Of a stretch of 64,000 bases of DNA, positions 54,320 to 62,426 are shown piece after piece. Source of the DNA: Methylotetracoccus oryzae. GTDB taxonomy: Bacteria; Pseudomonadota; Gammaproteobacteria; Methylococcales; Methylococcaceae. The stretch is taken from NCBI RefSeq assembly GCF_006175985.1, contig NZ_SRSH01000010.1, positions 62,001 to 126,000 on the forward strand, written 5' to 3'. Numbering within the stretch: position 1 is the first letter of the stretch; the number at the start of each line of letters is the position of its first letter. The position numbers were made by a program, and so were the translations under genes. The notes under the pieces are model-generated. The model was not told where the DNA came from. It made no database searches and saw only the letters and a program-made list of their open reading frames with translations.

Positions 54320-54485
54320 TCGTCGATTCCGTTGGCGAGCCGAGACCAGGGTCTACGCGGGCGATCGACCCCAGAAGCTTGAGTACAGTGGACGCCGGGC
54401 TCGGGGGAGTGCATGCTGTTGCAGGTCCGGTAGATTCAGGTTTGGCTCGGGCCAGTGGCCTGACCATTTAACAGCGGGGGCGGTC

Positions 54486-54911
54486 ATGGGGATACCAGAG
54501 ATCGAAGTCGACGTCGTCATCCCCGGCCAGACCCGCTATCTCGCGATGGTGGGGAATATCGGGGAACAGATCGCGAGCGCGATCGACCGCTACTCGGGCG
54601 ACCGTGACCTGCTGGCTTACAGCTTGAATCTTGCTTTGACCGAAGCGGTGGTCAACGCCATCGAGCACGCCGACCCGAACGGACCCGAGCACAAGGTTCA
54701 CGTCCACATTCGCCTGGCCGACGAGGATCTCAGGATGACCGTGTGCGACCAGGGTCATGGGTTCGATCTCGACACACTGCCGCCGCCAGATCTCGACGAT
54801 ATGCTCGAACGCGGGCGCGGCCTGTTCCTGATCCGGAACCTGATGGATTCGGTTGCCTCTTACCGAACCCCGGACGGCCACGTGTTGGAGATGACGAAGA
54901 GCCTGGGGTGA
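54486..54911 (+). CDS. RsbW-type anti-sigma/ATP-binding serine kinase
   Basis: 141 residues. GHKL motifs: LALTEAVVNAIEHADP (N box), MTVCDQGHGFD (G1) and ERGRGLFLIRNLMDSV (G2) of the HATPase_c_2 family. RsbW-like proteins bind a sigma factor or phosphorylate an anti-anti-sigma (STAS) protein. It lies 167 bases after pmoC on the same strand. With the RsbT- and RsbU-like genes it makes three of the four parts of a partner-switching circuit. Confidence 0.88.
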   Translation: MGIPEIEVDVVIPGQTRYLAMVGNIGEQIASAIDRYSGDRDLLAYSLNLALTEAVVNAIEHADPNGPEHKVHVHIRLADEDLRMTVCDQGHGFDLDTLPPPDLDDMLERGRGLFLIRNLMDSVASYRTPDGHVLEMTKSLG

Positions 54912-54963
54912 CGCTCCAGGCGAAAGGACAGTGTTTCTCAGGACAGAGTTTCTAAGGTGTCGG

Positions 54964-55701
54964 TCAGCGCGGCGCCGCCTTCAATTGCGGCAGACATCGT
55001 GTGAGTGGGGCGGGGGGTTCCTCGGGCAGGACGGCAAGCACGGCGGCTGGCTCAGCAGCGAAGTCCTGCAGCGCGGCAACCCGCGGCTCGGGCAGGGCAA
55101 TGCAGCCGGCAGTGCCGGTCGTTGGATTTTTCCAGACGTGAATGAAGATGCACGAGCCGGCGCGTGTCGCGGCGCTCGTGGGGTATTGCACGACGAGGCC
55201 ACGGCGATAGAGCGGGCCGCTGCGCATCATCTCGACGCTCACGCCGGGCTCGATGCTCTGGTGCGCGGTGATCGTGTTGTAGGCAGCCGAGCGAGGGTCG
55301 TCGACGCAGACCGTGTCGGGTTGGAGATGCAGGTAGTCCGGCAGCGGAGACGGAGCGAACCCGAATGGCGGTCCGAACGCGAAGATACCTGCCGGCGTTC
55401 GCTGGTCGCCTTCGCGCTTCACCGGATCGCGGCGGCGCTTGAAGTGCCTGAACGCCTGGGCCCAGGCCGCGCCCTTGGCTCCCAGCATGACCGGCTCTGG
55501 TGGTTGGAGTGCGCGCCAGACGTCGTCAACGCTTTGCCGTTCGAATAGCCGCAAGGTTGCCGCGGGCGAGGACATCGTCGTGAAGGTGACCAGCGCGAGG
55601 CGCCGTGCGCCTTCCAGCAGGGCAGGGCAGGCCTCGGCCCGAACCGCGGGCGGCATCAATCCCGCACCGGAGGCAGCCAGCACCAGGAACAGGCGCTTCA
55701 C
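54964..55701 (-). CDS. L,D-transpeptidase (YkuD/YafK-like), secreted
   Basis: 245 residues from GTG 55701; a TTG at 55737 would overlap the preceding gene. A signal peptide is evident (KRLFLVLAASGAGLMPPAVRAEA). The catalytic motif FIHVWKNPTTGTAGCIAL carries the His and the nucleophilic Cys in the form H-x-x(n)-T-x-GC. DQRTPAGIFAFG precedes it as in YafK-type transpeptidases. It acts on peptidoglycan cross-links or anchors proteins in the periplasm. Probably co-transcribed with the gene before it. Confidence 0.85.
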   Translation of the reverse strand: MKRLFLVLAASGAGLMPPAVRAEACPALLEGARRLALVTFTTMSSPAATLRLFERQSVDDVWRALQPPEPVMLGAKGAAWAQAFRHFKRRRDPVKREGDQRTPAGIFAFGPPFGFAPSPLPDYLHLQPDTVCVDDPRSAAYNTITAHQSIEPGVSVEMMRSGPLYRRGLVVQYPTSAATRAGSCIFIHVWKNPTTGTAGCIALPEPRVAALQDFAAEPAAVLAVLPEEPPAPLTRCLPQLKAAPR

Positions 55702-55720
55702 ACTGTAGCCCTGGCCCTCA

Positions 55721-56200
55721 TTACAAGTCGTCCGCAATCACTTCCATCGCGATCAGCTGCTCCCGCAGCGCCATGTGGGCATGGAAGCCTTCGTCGGGGC
55801 TGTAGAGTGGGTCGCCGTAAAGCGCTGCGGTGGCCGCATCGTCGGACATGTACACCCGGCACAGTTGCAGATCGGCCGCAATCGCGGCGACGCAGGCTTC
55901 GAACTCCGAGAACGGTTCGGCGTCGTAGACGCCGTCTCCGAGCAGGTAATCCGCCCGATACAGTGTCGTGTCCCAGCCATGGGTCTCGCCCAGCGTGAAG
56001 AACGCGGCCTGTTCGCTGCGCGCAGCGGCTGACTCCGGTGCGTGTCCTGCTGCCGCGAGCAGTTGCCGCGGCGTCGCCGTCCCGAAGATAAGCTTCTCTC
56101 CGGTATGTCGGGCGTGGACCTTGCGTGCCAGGTCTTCCTTGTCGAAGGCAAACCAGGCGCGGGGATTCCCCTGATGCGGAAACTCGACCACGTAGATCAT
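55721..56200 (-). CDS. Hypothetical protein, function unknown
   Basis: 159 residues from ATG 56200. MIYVVEFPHQGNPRAWFAFDKEDLARKV is followed by FGTATPRQLLAAAGH, then DTTLYRADYLLGDGVYDAEPFSEFEACVAAIAADLQLCRVYMSDDAAT and a C-terminal MALREQLIAMEVIADDL. Soluble, acidic. No family recognised. Twenty bases separate it from the L,D-transpeptidase on the same strand. Confidence 0.6.
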   Translation of the reverse strand: MIYVVEFPHQGNPRAWFAFDKEDLARKVHARHTGEKLIFGTATPRQLLAAAGHAPESAAARSEQAAFFTLGETHGWDTTLYRADYLLGDGVYDAEPFSEFEACVAAIAADLQLCRVYMSDDAATAALYGDPLYSPDEGFHAHMALREQLIAMEVIADDL

Positions 56201-56820
56201 CTGTATATCCTGTAGCGCAATGACGCCACGCCCGAAGTGCAAGGGGCCTGGGTCGATTAAACCAACAAGTGCCCGGGTTCGGCCCGCGGGCATCTCGACC
56301 TGCTCCTCACATGGCTGTCTCGGCCGTCCGCGTGGACTGTGAAGCCGCTGCTGGCCCTTCACACGCTGAATCGAGCGGAGAAACTGCGTGCTGCCCATGC
56401 GCTCAGTTCGGTGCACGGCCATCCGAACCGCGTTGCACGCTTCCTGTCGGGATGATGCCGGAAAAACTCCCAGCAGGCCAACTGGCAGCGCGCCGCGTCC
56501 GCCCTGGGAGTTTGATACGGCGTCCGCCGCCTCACCGGGGGTTCCAATCGACGCGGAGTGCCGCCGTTCTCGTTCCGGCGGGATTCCACCGAGATCGCTG
56601 GAATGCTTCGACCCCCGTCGTTCCCGCGGGTTTCCCTCCCGTCATTCCCGAAATTCCTTGTCATCGCGAATGTGCGATCCTGACTGGCCCAATGCCCTGC
56701 CATTTCCGCGGGCTCCAGCCCCTTCACCCCCGCAGGTCTAACGCTTCATTCGGTTCTCTTCATTCCCGCGAAAGCGGGGAACTTACGCATTCGTGGTAAC
56801 GCGAAAAGGAACCCGACTCC
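56201..56820. other. Gene-free region with degenerate GC-rich repeats
   Basis: About 620 bases with no recognised gene. The right part repeats degenerate units of the form GTCATTCCCGCG / TTCCCGCGGG (around 56605-56665 and 56760), a common dispersed element of proteobacteria. Confidence 0.5.
56763..56780. repeat. Dispersed hairpin repeat of the TTCCCGCGAAAGCGGG type
   Basis: Stem TTCCCGC / GCGGGGA with loop GAAA. The unit is well known as an intergenic palindrome in many proteobacteria. Only one complete copy is seen here. Confidence 0.6.
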
Positions 56821-56829
56821 ATTTTTCGG

Positions 56830-56988
56830 CGTGGTAGCGGCAGTTGAAACGCTCGCAAACCTCGCCGAGCAGCGCCAGCCAGTCTCGCCGGTCCGGATCG
56901 TCGCGAAAAAAACCGCTTCTTGCCGGTCCCCCCCTAAGTCCGATGATATAAGGTCACCAGCGACCTCGATGCGAAGGGGTCTTGCCAT
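56830..56988 (-). pseudogene. Y1-type (IS200/REP-like) transposase remnant
   Basis: ATG 56988 opens MARPLRIEVAGDL, then GGDRQEAVF, the N-terminal hallmark of MARPLRIE...RGDRQEAIF transposases. After that, the coding sense moves to another frame (RDWLALLGEVCERFNCRYHAE). The HUH and catalytic tyrosine regions are absent. A short relic. Confidence 0.7.
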
Positions 56989-57363
56989 AATGCCCACGGT
57001 AGCTTCGAAATGCGTGATTGCAAGGCTTGACCCCAGACTCTCTGACCCCACACTCTCGATCCTGTCCTCCCCCAAACCCCGCCAGGCACATTGCTACACG
57101 GCGCTTCAGTCCGGCGCGCTCCCCGTCTCTCCTCCCGTCGGCGACCGTAGGTTCTTCATTGAACTTGCAAAAATTACTCACTCAATGCTACGTTCAACCT
57201 CACACCAGTCGCCACACTGGTGGACTCTATCCCCATGCCTTGCTATTCCGCTTAGACCGCCGTCTTCGCGGCGGTCGCCGGGCGCGCGGATTGCGGGCGT
57301 GGAACAAGGGGCCTCGGCCGATTCTGCAGGGATGGCGTGCCTCACATACTCGGAGAATGGGAC

Positions 57364-59298
57364 ATGCTGAACATCACCCGATGGGCCTGCGCTTTCCTGA
57401 TGGCCGCGATCGCGGGCGCCGCACCGGCGCAAATGAACATCAACTGGGATGCGATGCCGGCAGGAGCTACGCCCGACACGATTACGCAGAAGATCAGCGT
57501 TCTCGACGAGCCCGGGGGCATCGCCGGGTTCTTCTCGTGGCACCACAACATTTATACCAGCCTGGGAGACAGCATCTACGCTGGTCCACAGTACCTGCCT
57601 GAGGACCCCAGCCAGAAGTATGTGCACTACTTCACCTTCTTCGCGCAGGACCCCGCCGCCTTCGACACACAGGGCGTGAAGGGCAAGGCCGGGGCCGGTT
57701 TCGCGAGCGGCATCGACACCGTCAACTGCGACGGCTACAAGCCGCCATGCTACATCGCATTTTTTAAGAGCAAGACCAACGCCTGGAAGCCCGGTGAGGA
57801 GTGGGAATACAAGGCGACGCTGACGCCGCTCGCCGGCCCCGGGCAGTTCGAGCTCGGCTTCTACCTGCGCAATCGCAGCACGCCGGCCGCGACGCGCACT
57901 CAGTACACCGGCGCCGAGATCCCCTGGAAGTTCGCCGGAAGCATTCCGCTGAAACTGGCGACTGCAGGGCCCTTGTTCCTGAGCTGGGGCTTCAACGTGA
58001 ACGAGGACACGATTGCGCGAGGGTGCAATCCTCCGGGCACCGGCGCGATCGCCAGCGTCAGCCCTCCCGTGGCGACGCAGGGCGCGCAGTCCTGGTCACC
58101 GGAAAGCTTTACCCGCCTACGCGGCACGGGCTGCAGCACGGACGCAAAATCGTTCCGCTCGTTCCAGTTCTTCGGAGGCGCCGGCAACCGCGTCGTGACC
58201 ATGGCGTGCGGTGATGGCGGGACGGCGATGGCGCTCGGCAACGACAATTTCAGCTGCTGGTACCTGGGAGAGCCGAACCAGTCCTGCGACCAGGTCTGCG
58301 GAGGTGCCGCCAACGTCGACGATGTGAACGTGGCTCGATCGGGACCCGCCCAGGACCTGACCGACGCTCAATGCCGCAGGGTGATGCAGGACCGCGGCAT
58401 AACCGCGCCGATCCAGCGTTCCAGGGACACCCTCGGGTGCAGTCTGGATGGGGCAGGCACGCCCCGAAACGCGCGGAGCGGATGGTTGGCGAACGCCCAC
58501 AAGCCGGGCGTCTCCCGACAATGCTCTTGCAGCCCGGCCGCAGCGATCCAGGCCGTGCGTCCCAAGAGCTGCAAGGATGTGCTGCTCCGGTATCCGCAGG
58601 CACTCGGCAACTCGGGACCCTACTCCGTCGCACCGACCGGCAAGGCGCCGGGTGCCCCGCTTACCGACGTCTACTGCGACATGGCGGACTACGTCGGCTC
58701 CGGCTACGGGATCGGCAACGGATGGACGCTCGTGGCGAACCAGGCGGGCGTCGGCAACTGGATCGCCGCCGACACGGACCTGGCGCCAGGGGCTTCCACC
58801 GGGGTCTATTCCGCCGCGTGGGCACACGAGAAGTCCTACTACATGCCGCACGCCGGCATCGCGGGCGGTCCGGACCGCCTGCTGCTGTTCCGCACGGGCG
58901 ATATGACCCAATGGTGCTCCGCCAAGGCAAGCGCCCTGACGAGGGTGAACACCGACCTCAACGCGCGGAACGTGAAGATCCTGGGCGGCTATCCGCACAA
59001 CATCCCAGAGACGACCAACAACCTGTATCGCAAGGGTGTCAATACCGAGGACCCGCAATTCGGTTGCGAGGGCACGCACGCGCAAAACGATAGCGGTATG
59101 TTCTGGGCGGAGAACGGCGTGAGCGGGCATACCGCGTTCAAGAACAGCCACGGCGGCGTCGGATTGTTCGTGCGCGACACCTGCGTCGACGCTGACGGCG
59201 ATGGGTTCGGGTCCAATGGCGATTCGTTCTGCGCCAAGGGCAGCCAGGTGGACTGCAACGACGCGAATGCCGCGGTGTTTCCCGGGCAGGGCTGCTAG
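57364..59298 (+). CDS. Secreted fibrinogen-like protein with C-terminal MopE-type metal-binding motif
   Basis: 644 residues from ATG 57364, GGAGAA upstream. Signal peptide: ITRWACAFLMAAIAGAAPAQ. The first ~270 residues are an unrecognised beta-rich domain. The centre has the N-terminal part of a fibrinogen-like fold: SCKDVLLRYPQALGNSGPY, VYCDMADYVGSGYG, NGWTLVANQ. The tail, DADGDGFGSNGDSFC-(x)7-DCNDANAAVFPGQ, is the Asp/Cys-rich motif of MopE-like proteins, for which copper or calcium binding is described in methanotrophs. Many cysteines suggest disulfides in the periplasm or outside. It lies 3 kb from pmoC. Confidence 0.75.
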   Translation: MLNITRWACAFLMAAIAGAAPAQMNINWDAMPAGATPDTITQKISVLDEPGGIAGFFSWHHNIYTSLGDSIYAGPQYLPEDPSQKYVHYFTFFAQDPAAFDTQGVKGKAGAGFASGIDTVNCDGYKPPCYIAFFKSKTNAWKPGEEWEYKATLTPLAGPGQFELGFYLRNRSTPAATRTQYTGAEIPWKFAGSIPLKLATAGPLFLSWGFNVNEDTIARGCNPPGTGAIASVSPPVATQGAQSWSPESFTRLRGTGCSTDAKSFRSFQFFGGAGNRVVTMACGDGGTAMALGNDNFSCWYLGEPNQSCDQVCGGAANVDDVNVARSGPAQDLTDAQCRRVMQDRGITAPIQRSRDTLGCSLDGAGTPRNARSGWLANAHKPGVSRQCSCSPAAAIQAVRPKSCKDVLLRYPQALGNSGPYSVAPTGKAPGAPLTDVYCDMADYVGSGYGIGNGWTLVANQAGVGNWIAADTDLAPGASTGVYSAAWAHEKSYYMPHAGIAGGPDRLLLFRTGDMTQWCSAKASALTRVNTDLNARNVKILGGYPHNIPETTNNLYRKGVNTEDPQFGCEGTHAQNDSGMFWAENGVSGHTAFKNSHGGVGLFVRDTCVDADGDGFGSNGDSFCAKGSQVDCNDANAAVFPGQGC

Positions 59299-59368
59299 TG
59301 TAATCTCCCCGGCAAAGTCTTGTTCTGGAAAGACTTGGCGTTCATTAGAACGCCGATGATCGCTGGCT

Positions 59369-59532
59369 CTGCTCGCCGCACTGGACGTCCACAGCGGGAC
59401 CGTCATCGGCGAGTGCCGCGCGCAGCAGCAGAACGACGAGTGTCGCAAATTCTTGAAGAAACTTGACCGATGGACCGATAAGACCCTGGCTGTCCACGTC
59501 ATTGTCGACAACCATGCCCACCACAGGGAAGG
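59369..59532 (+). pseudogene. IS630-family transposase remnant
   Basis: The frame reads LLAALDVHSGTVIGECRAQQQNDECRKFLKKLDRWTDKTLAVHVIVDNHAHHRE, matching the DDE-catalytic middle of IS630 transposases (ALDVATG..., LILDNYATHK). N- and C-terminal parts are missing. No terminal inverted repeats were found. Confidence 0.7.
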
Positions 59533-59734
59533 TGGTTCAGGAAGAATCGGTTAGCTTACGTTTCCGCGCCATCGTCCCGTTTTTTTGGCCCCCTTGTGGA
59601 ACAATTCAGGCGCGTCGGCCTGCCATCACCTGGATTTCCTCCTGAAACTTTCAGGATCCAAGCGCGCAGTCCTTGTTCGGATGCACGCGTATCGCAACAA
59701 GATCATAGGCCGCAAGCGATTGCGTGAACAGCGA

Positions 59735-59764
59735 GTAGGTCCGATTAGCGCAGCGTAATCGGAC
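59735..59764 (+). repeat. REP element, left flank of the second RAYT relic
   Basis: GTAG followed by the GTCCGATTA / TAATCGGAC hairpin, identical in stem and loop to 8912-8941. Confidence 0.85.
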
Positions 59765-60180
59765 GAATGGATCGTTGCCTCGGATCCTGGCATTGGTAGG
59801 AATACCGTGTCGGCTGGGCCTGAGCGGATTCACTTGAACGTAATTCTCATCTCGTTCGAGGTCCGAGAGGTCGCGAGAAAAGGCGTTCAAAAAATTCCAT
59901 TCCTTTATTCCTCGCTTCTTCTCAGGAAGCCGAAGATCAAAACGCTTTACCCGCTCGTGTGACACTCTTGGAAGCGCGAATTTCGATCAAGCTCCAGCGA
60001 GTTTTTCAATTGGCACTTCTTGGCAGTAGCGCCCATACGCGGTGCAAATGATCGAGCAAAACCACCCTGCGTCGATTTGAAAGGTGTAACGCCCGCGAAT
60101 CCGACGCAGATGGGCTGCAAGAGATTCAGCGTAAAGAATCAGGTTCCACCTGGGATGAACGCGCGTCGGTAGTTGGGCAT
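59765..60180 (-). pseudogene. RAYT transposase, heavily decayed
   Basis: From ATG 60180 the minus strand reads MPNYRRAFIPGGT, then TGA at 60139-60141 where Trp is expected, then FFTLNLLQ. Further on, another frame gives VVLLDHLHRVWALLP and RWSLIEIR, the RAYT metal-site region, with an internal stop. NYVQVNPLRP near 59850 matches the DYVHVNP end of the copy at 9 kb. Inverted REPs flank it as at the first locus. Confidence 0.75.
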
Positions 60181-60226
60181 CGGTGGCTTCTTTGCGGAGA
60201 CATTGCATCCTTCGTCCAAGGCATGC

Positions 60227-60256
60227 GTCCGATTACGCTTCGCTAATCGGACCTAC
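60227..60256 (-). repeat. REP element, right flank of the second RAYT relic
   Basis: Same GTCCGATTA / TAATCGGAC stem with loop CGCTTCGC (one base different from the others), followed by CTAC (GTAG on the minus strand). Confidence 0.85.
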
Positions 60257-60333
60257 GCAGGTTTACGGATTTGCCGCTGGGTCTACCGCGCGGCCCTGCC
60301 CGCATTCAGGCGCAACGGTGCGGCGGGCGCGGT

Positions 60334-60729
60334 TCAGTTGGGGAAGGGCTCGACGTGAGTCTGTCCCAGTCGGCCGAAGTAGGTCACGTGACGTCCGGCC
60401 AGCCAGACCATGTAGCCGACGCAGCCGGCGGCGCGCGACCGCGCCAGGAATTCGGGAAACATCACCTCACCCTGTTGTGCAGCCTTGATCGCCGCCTGGA
60501 TGGCGGCGGTGTCGAAGGCCTCAGCAATCGGCGTGGCGGGCGGCGCTAGTGCAATGGAGTGAGCGTCGCCGTTCGGCAGATAGTAGGTGGTGGCGTTGCC
60601 CCGATAGTCGGCGTAGTAGCTCTCGACGCCGGCGTCGGTCAACGCCTTTACGACGTCGCCGAAGTGCGCCGTGCCGGCTTTGGAGGCGTGGGCGCAGTCT
60701 TCGATGATGGCTCGTGTCTGTTCGTTCAT
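60334..60729 (-). CDS. DUF1398 (YbcV-like) family protein
   Basis: 131 residues. Features of the DUF1398 family: FGDVVKALTDAGVESYYADYRGNATTYYLPNGD, AIQAAIKAAQQGEVMFPEFLARSRAAGCVGYMVWLAGRHVTYFGR. Members are small soluble proteins with unknown function; YbcV of E. coli belongs here. It lies 25 bases after the MarR gene on the same strand, so it is likely controlled by that regulator. Confidence 0.85.
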   Translation of the reverse strand: MNEQTRAIIEDCAHASKAGTAHFGDVVKALTDAGVESYYADYRGNATTYYLPNGDAHSIALAPPATPIAEAFDTAAIQAAIKAAQQGEVMFPEFLARSRAAGCVGYMVWLAGRHVTYFGRLGQTHVEPFPN

Positions 60730-60754
60730 GGTGATCTCCTGTGGGTGGGGGAGG

Positions 60755-61219
60755 TCAGCGCACCGGCACTTTCCTCAGTCGGTGCAAGCGCACCATCTCT
60801 TCCAGCAGTTCCCGCAGCTCCGCTTGTTTGGCCTCCGGGAGATGGCCGAAGAATCTTGCGTCGTTGCGGTCTGCCAACTCGGCCAGCCGGGGCACGAGCT
60901 TGCGTCCGGCCCGGGTCAGCTTCACGTTGAGAACGCGGGCGTCCGACTCGCTGCCGCGTCGCATGACCAGCCCCTTCTGTTCGAGCCGGGCAATCACCTT
61001 GGAAACAGCGCCCTTCGTCATGCCCAGCGCCTCGGTCAGGCTGCGATGGTTGGTGTCGGCGGCATCGTAGAGCGTGCGGAGCGCGACCCACTCGGTGACC
61101 GACACGCCGCATTCCTCGACCGCCGCCTGAAACTCTTCCGAGACCCGGTTGGAGACGAAGCGCATCCAGAAGCCCAGGTGCGCTTCGAGCGGACTGACCT
61201 GTTTGATGGCTTGTTTCAT
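60755..61219 (-). CDS. MarR-family transcriptional regulator
   Basis: 154 residues from ATG 61219, AGGGAAA upstream. Winged-helix features: VSVTEWVALRTLYDAADTNHRSLTEALGMTKGAVSKVIARLEQKGLVMRRGSESDARVLNVKLTRAGRKLVPRLAEL. The wing has the conserved D-x-R. It probably represses its own operon, since two related palindromes lie between the -35 box and the start codon. The DUF1398 gene follows. Confidence 0.92.
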   Translation of the reverse strand: MKQAIKQVSPLEAHLGFWMRFVSNRVSEEFQAAVEECGVSVTEWVALRTLYDAADTNHRSLTEALGMTKGAVSKVIARLEQKGLVMRRGSESDARVLNVKLTRAGRKLVPRLAELADRNDARFFGHLPEAKQAELRELLEEMVRLHRLRKVPVR

Positions 61220-61221
61220 TG

Positions 61222-61235
61222 GTTTCCCTGGAAAC
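61222..61235. promoter_or_regulatory. Palindrome at the ribosome-binding site of marR, possible operator
   Basis: GTTTCC-CT-GGAAAC, a perfect 14-base palindrome immediately before the MarR start codon. It shares the GTTTCC half-site with the upstream operator. Confidence 0.6.
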
Positions 61236-61243
61236 TTTGCGGC

Positions 61244-61273
61244 AGTGTAGTTTCCTAAGAAACTAAAAGTCAA
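61244..61273 (-). promoter_or_regulatory. Sigma-70-type promoter of the marR-DUF1398 operon with operator
   Basis: On the minus strand, TTGACT (61268-61273) and TACACT (61244-61249) are spaced by 18 bases. Between and over them lies the inverted repeat TAGTTTC-CTAA-GAAACTA (61248-61265), positioned to block RNA polymerase when bound. Confidence 0.65.
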
Positions 61274-61527
61274 GGCGCGGGAGTGGGGGTAGCTGATAGG
61301 GATGCGTCGTGCTCTTTCGGCCGGGGCACGAGGATCGAGGCGAGTGCGGCGGGGTGCGATACGATGTCGCGGAGGTCGTTGGCGTGTCCGCTGGCGACCG
61401 GGACTGACAGGGCAGCGGATCCGCGCCAACGGTCGTGGCGGAGGCGTTCCGGGTTAGCCCGAGGTGCGGGAATGGCGGCGAATGATTACGCGCCGCGTCG
61501 CCCTGACAGGCGCGACGCGGAGAACCC

Positions 61528-61716
61528 TCACGAGGTGGGGCTGATGTTCGTCGGCTGATGCCGGGGCGGCAACAGGGCGCGCACGTCCGGGGCGCATTTG
61601 CCGCATACCGTTCCCACCCGCAGGCAGCGCGAGACGTCCCGATGGGTGCACAGACCTTCGCGGACGGCTTCGCGGATCTGGGTTTCGGTGACGGCCTTGC
61701 AGATGCATACGTACAT
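61528..61716 (-). CDS. Bfd-like [2Fe-2S] ferredoxin under NifA control
   Basis: 62 residues from ATG 61716 with GGAGAG upstream. The BFD fold is indicated by VCICKAVTETQI (C-x-C) and VGTVCGKCAP (C-x2-C), with LCTHRDVSRCL between. Family members are bacterioferritin-associated ferredoxin and the BFD-like domain of NifU and nitrite reductase. No bacterioferritin gene is near. The sigma-54 promoter and NifA-type site upstream point to a role in Fe-S or iron supply to nitrogenase. Divergent from iscS-iscU. Confidence 0.85.
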   Translation of the reverse strand: MYVCICKAVTETQIREAVREGLCTHRDVSRCLRVGTVCGKCAPDVRALLPPRHQPTNISPTS

Positions 61717-61755
61717 CGATCTCTCCGGGAGTGACGGTGACTCAATTACGACCAA

Positions 61756-61770
61756 GCACGAGGCGTGCCG
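61756..61770 (-). promoter_or_regulatory. Candidate sigma-54 promoter of the Bfd-like gene
   Basis: The minus strand reads CGGCACGCCTCGTGC: GGCAC and GC with GG-N10-GC spacing; the -12 box is GTGC rather than TTGC. It lies 40 bases before the ATG, leaving a 5' leader of about 28 bases. Confidence 0.55.
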
Positions 61771-61879
61771 CTGAAGCGCGGACTGGTCGGATACCAAATG
61801 GGAATGGCTCTCAGGCGCTTTCGGCACCGTCATGATTGCTGTCGCGTTTGTCACGTCGCATCGACGTGCCGGGCCGTTT

Positions 61880-61895
61880 TGTAGCAAATGCGACA
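61880..61895. promoter_or_regulatory. NifA upstream activator site, Bfd-like gene side
   Basis: TGTAGCAAATGCGACA, exact TGT-N10-ACA with a TTT prefix and AAG suffix, 110 bases upstream of the candidate promoter. Confidence 0.65.
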
Positions 61896-62244
61896 AGCCG
61901 CCCCGGCTGGTACCTGACCGGTACGCCATCGGTGGATCGGGGTCCGACAACCAGAAGGTACTGCGGACGGTCTGCGGTCCACGGCCGCTGCTGCCCAGCC
62001 GACGAGGTCTCGCGCGGCGGGGATTCCCTGGTCCGCAGCCGTCGCACTGACGGGCGGCGGTGCATGGCTCGCGGCCAGCCGGTCAGCGGCCTCTGCCGGT
62101 ACAAGCTTTGCAGCCGGCATCGTGGTGCAGTCCCGGCGTGCTTTCTTCCGTCACGGGTCACTCTCTCACGTGCTTTACGCCGTCCGCATGAATGCGTCCC
62201 GACGCAGCGATTCCGCGTCTCTCGTGAGGCCTCCGTGGCCGTTT

Positions 62245-62260
62245 TGTCGGAAAACAGACA
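62245..62260. promoter_or_regulatory. NifA upstream activator site, iscS side
   Basis: TGTCGGAAAACAGACA, exact TGT-N10-ACA in the extended TTTTGTC...GACAAAG form, 66 bases upstream of the iscS sigma-54 promoter. Confidence 0.7.
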
Positions 62261-62325
62261 AAGCTCGCCGCCGAATCGGCTGGTAGAAATAACTTAAAGT
62301 CAGTTGCTTATGCGATTTCCAATGA

Positions 62326-62340
62326 TGGCGCAGGTATTGC
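62326..62340 (+). promoter_or_regulatory. Sigma-54 promoter of iscS-iscU
   Basis: TGGCGCAGGTATTGC has TGGC at -24 and TTGC at -12 with GG-N10-GC spacing. It is 87 bases before the iscS ATG and rules out the earlier in-frame ATGs at 62304-62325. Confidence 0.7.
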
Positions 62341-62426
62341 TTTGTCCTGTAGCAAGAACGCGCAATCCACAGCAGCTGGCGATGAACGATCGATCCCAGT
62401 GGCGAGCGAACCTCGGAGAGCATTTG

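Larger units (their letters stand above)
61717..62426. other. Divergent control region between the Bfd-like gene and iscS
   Basis: About 710 bases with no recognised gene. It contains a sigma-54 promoter and one NifA-type site for each direction. Confidence 0.55.
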
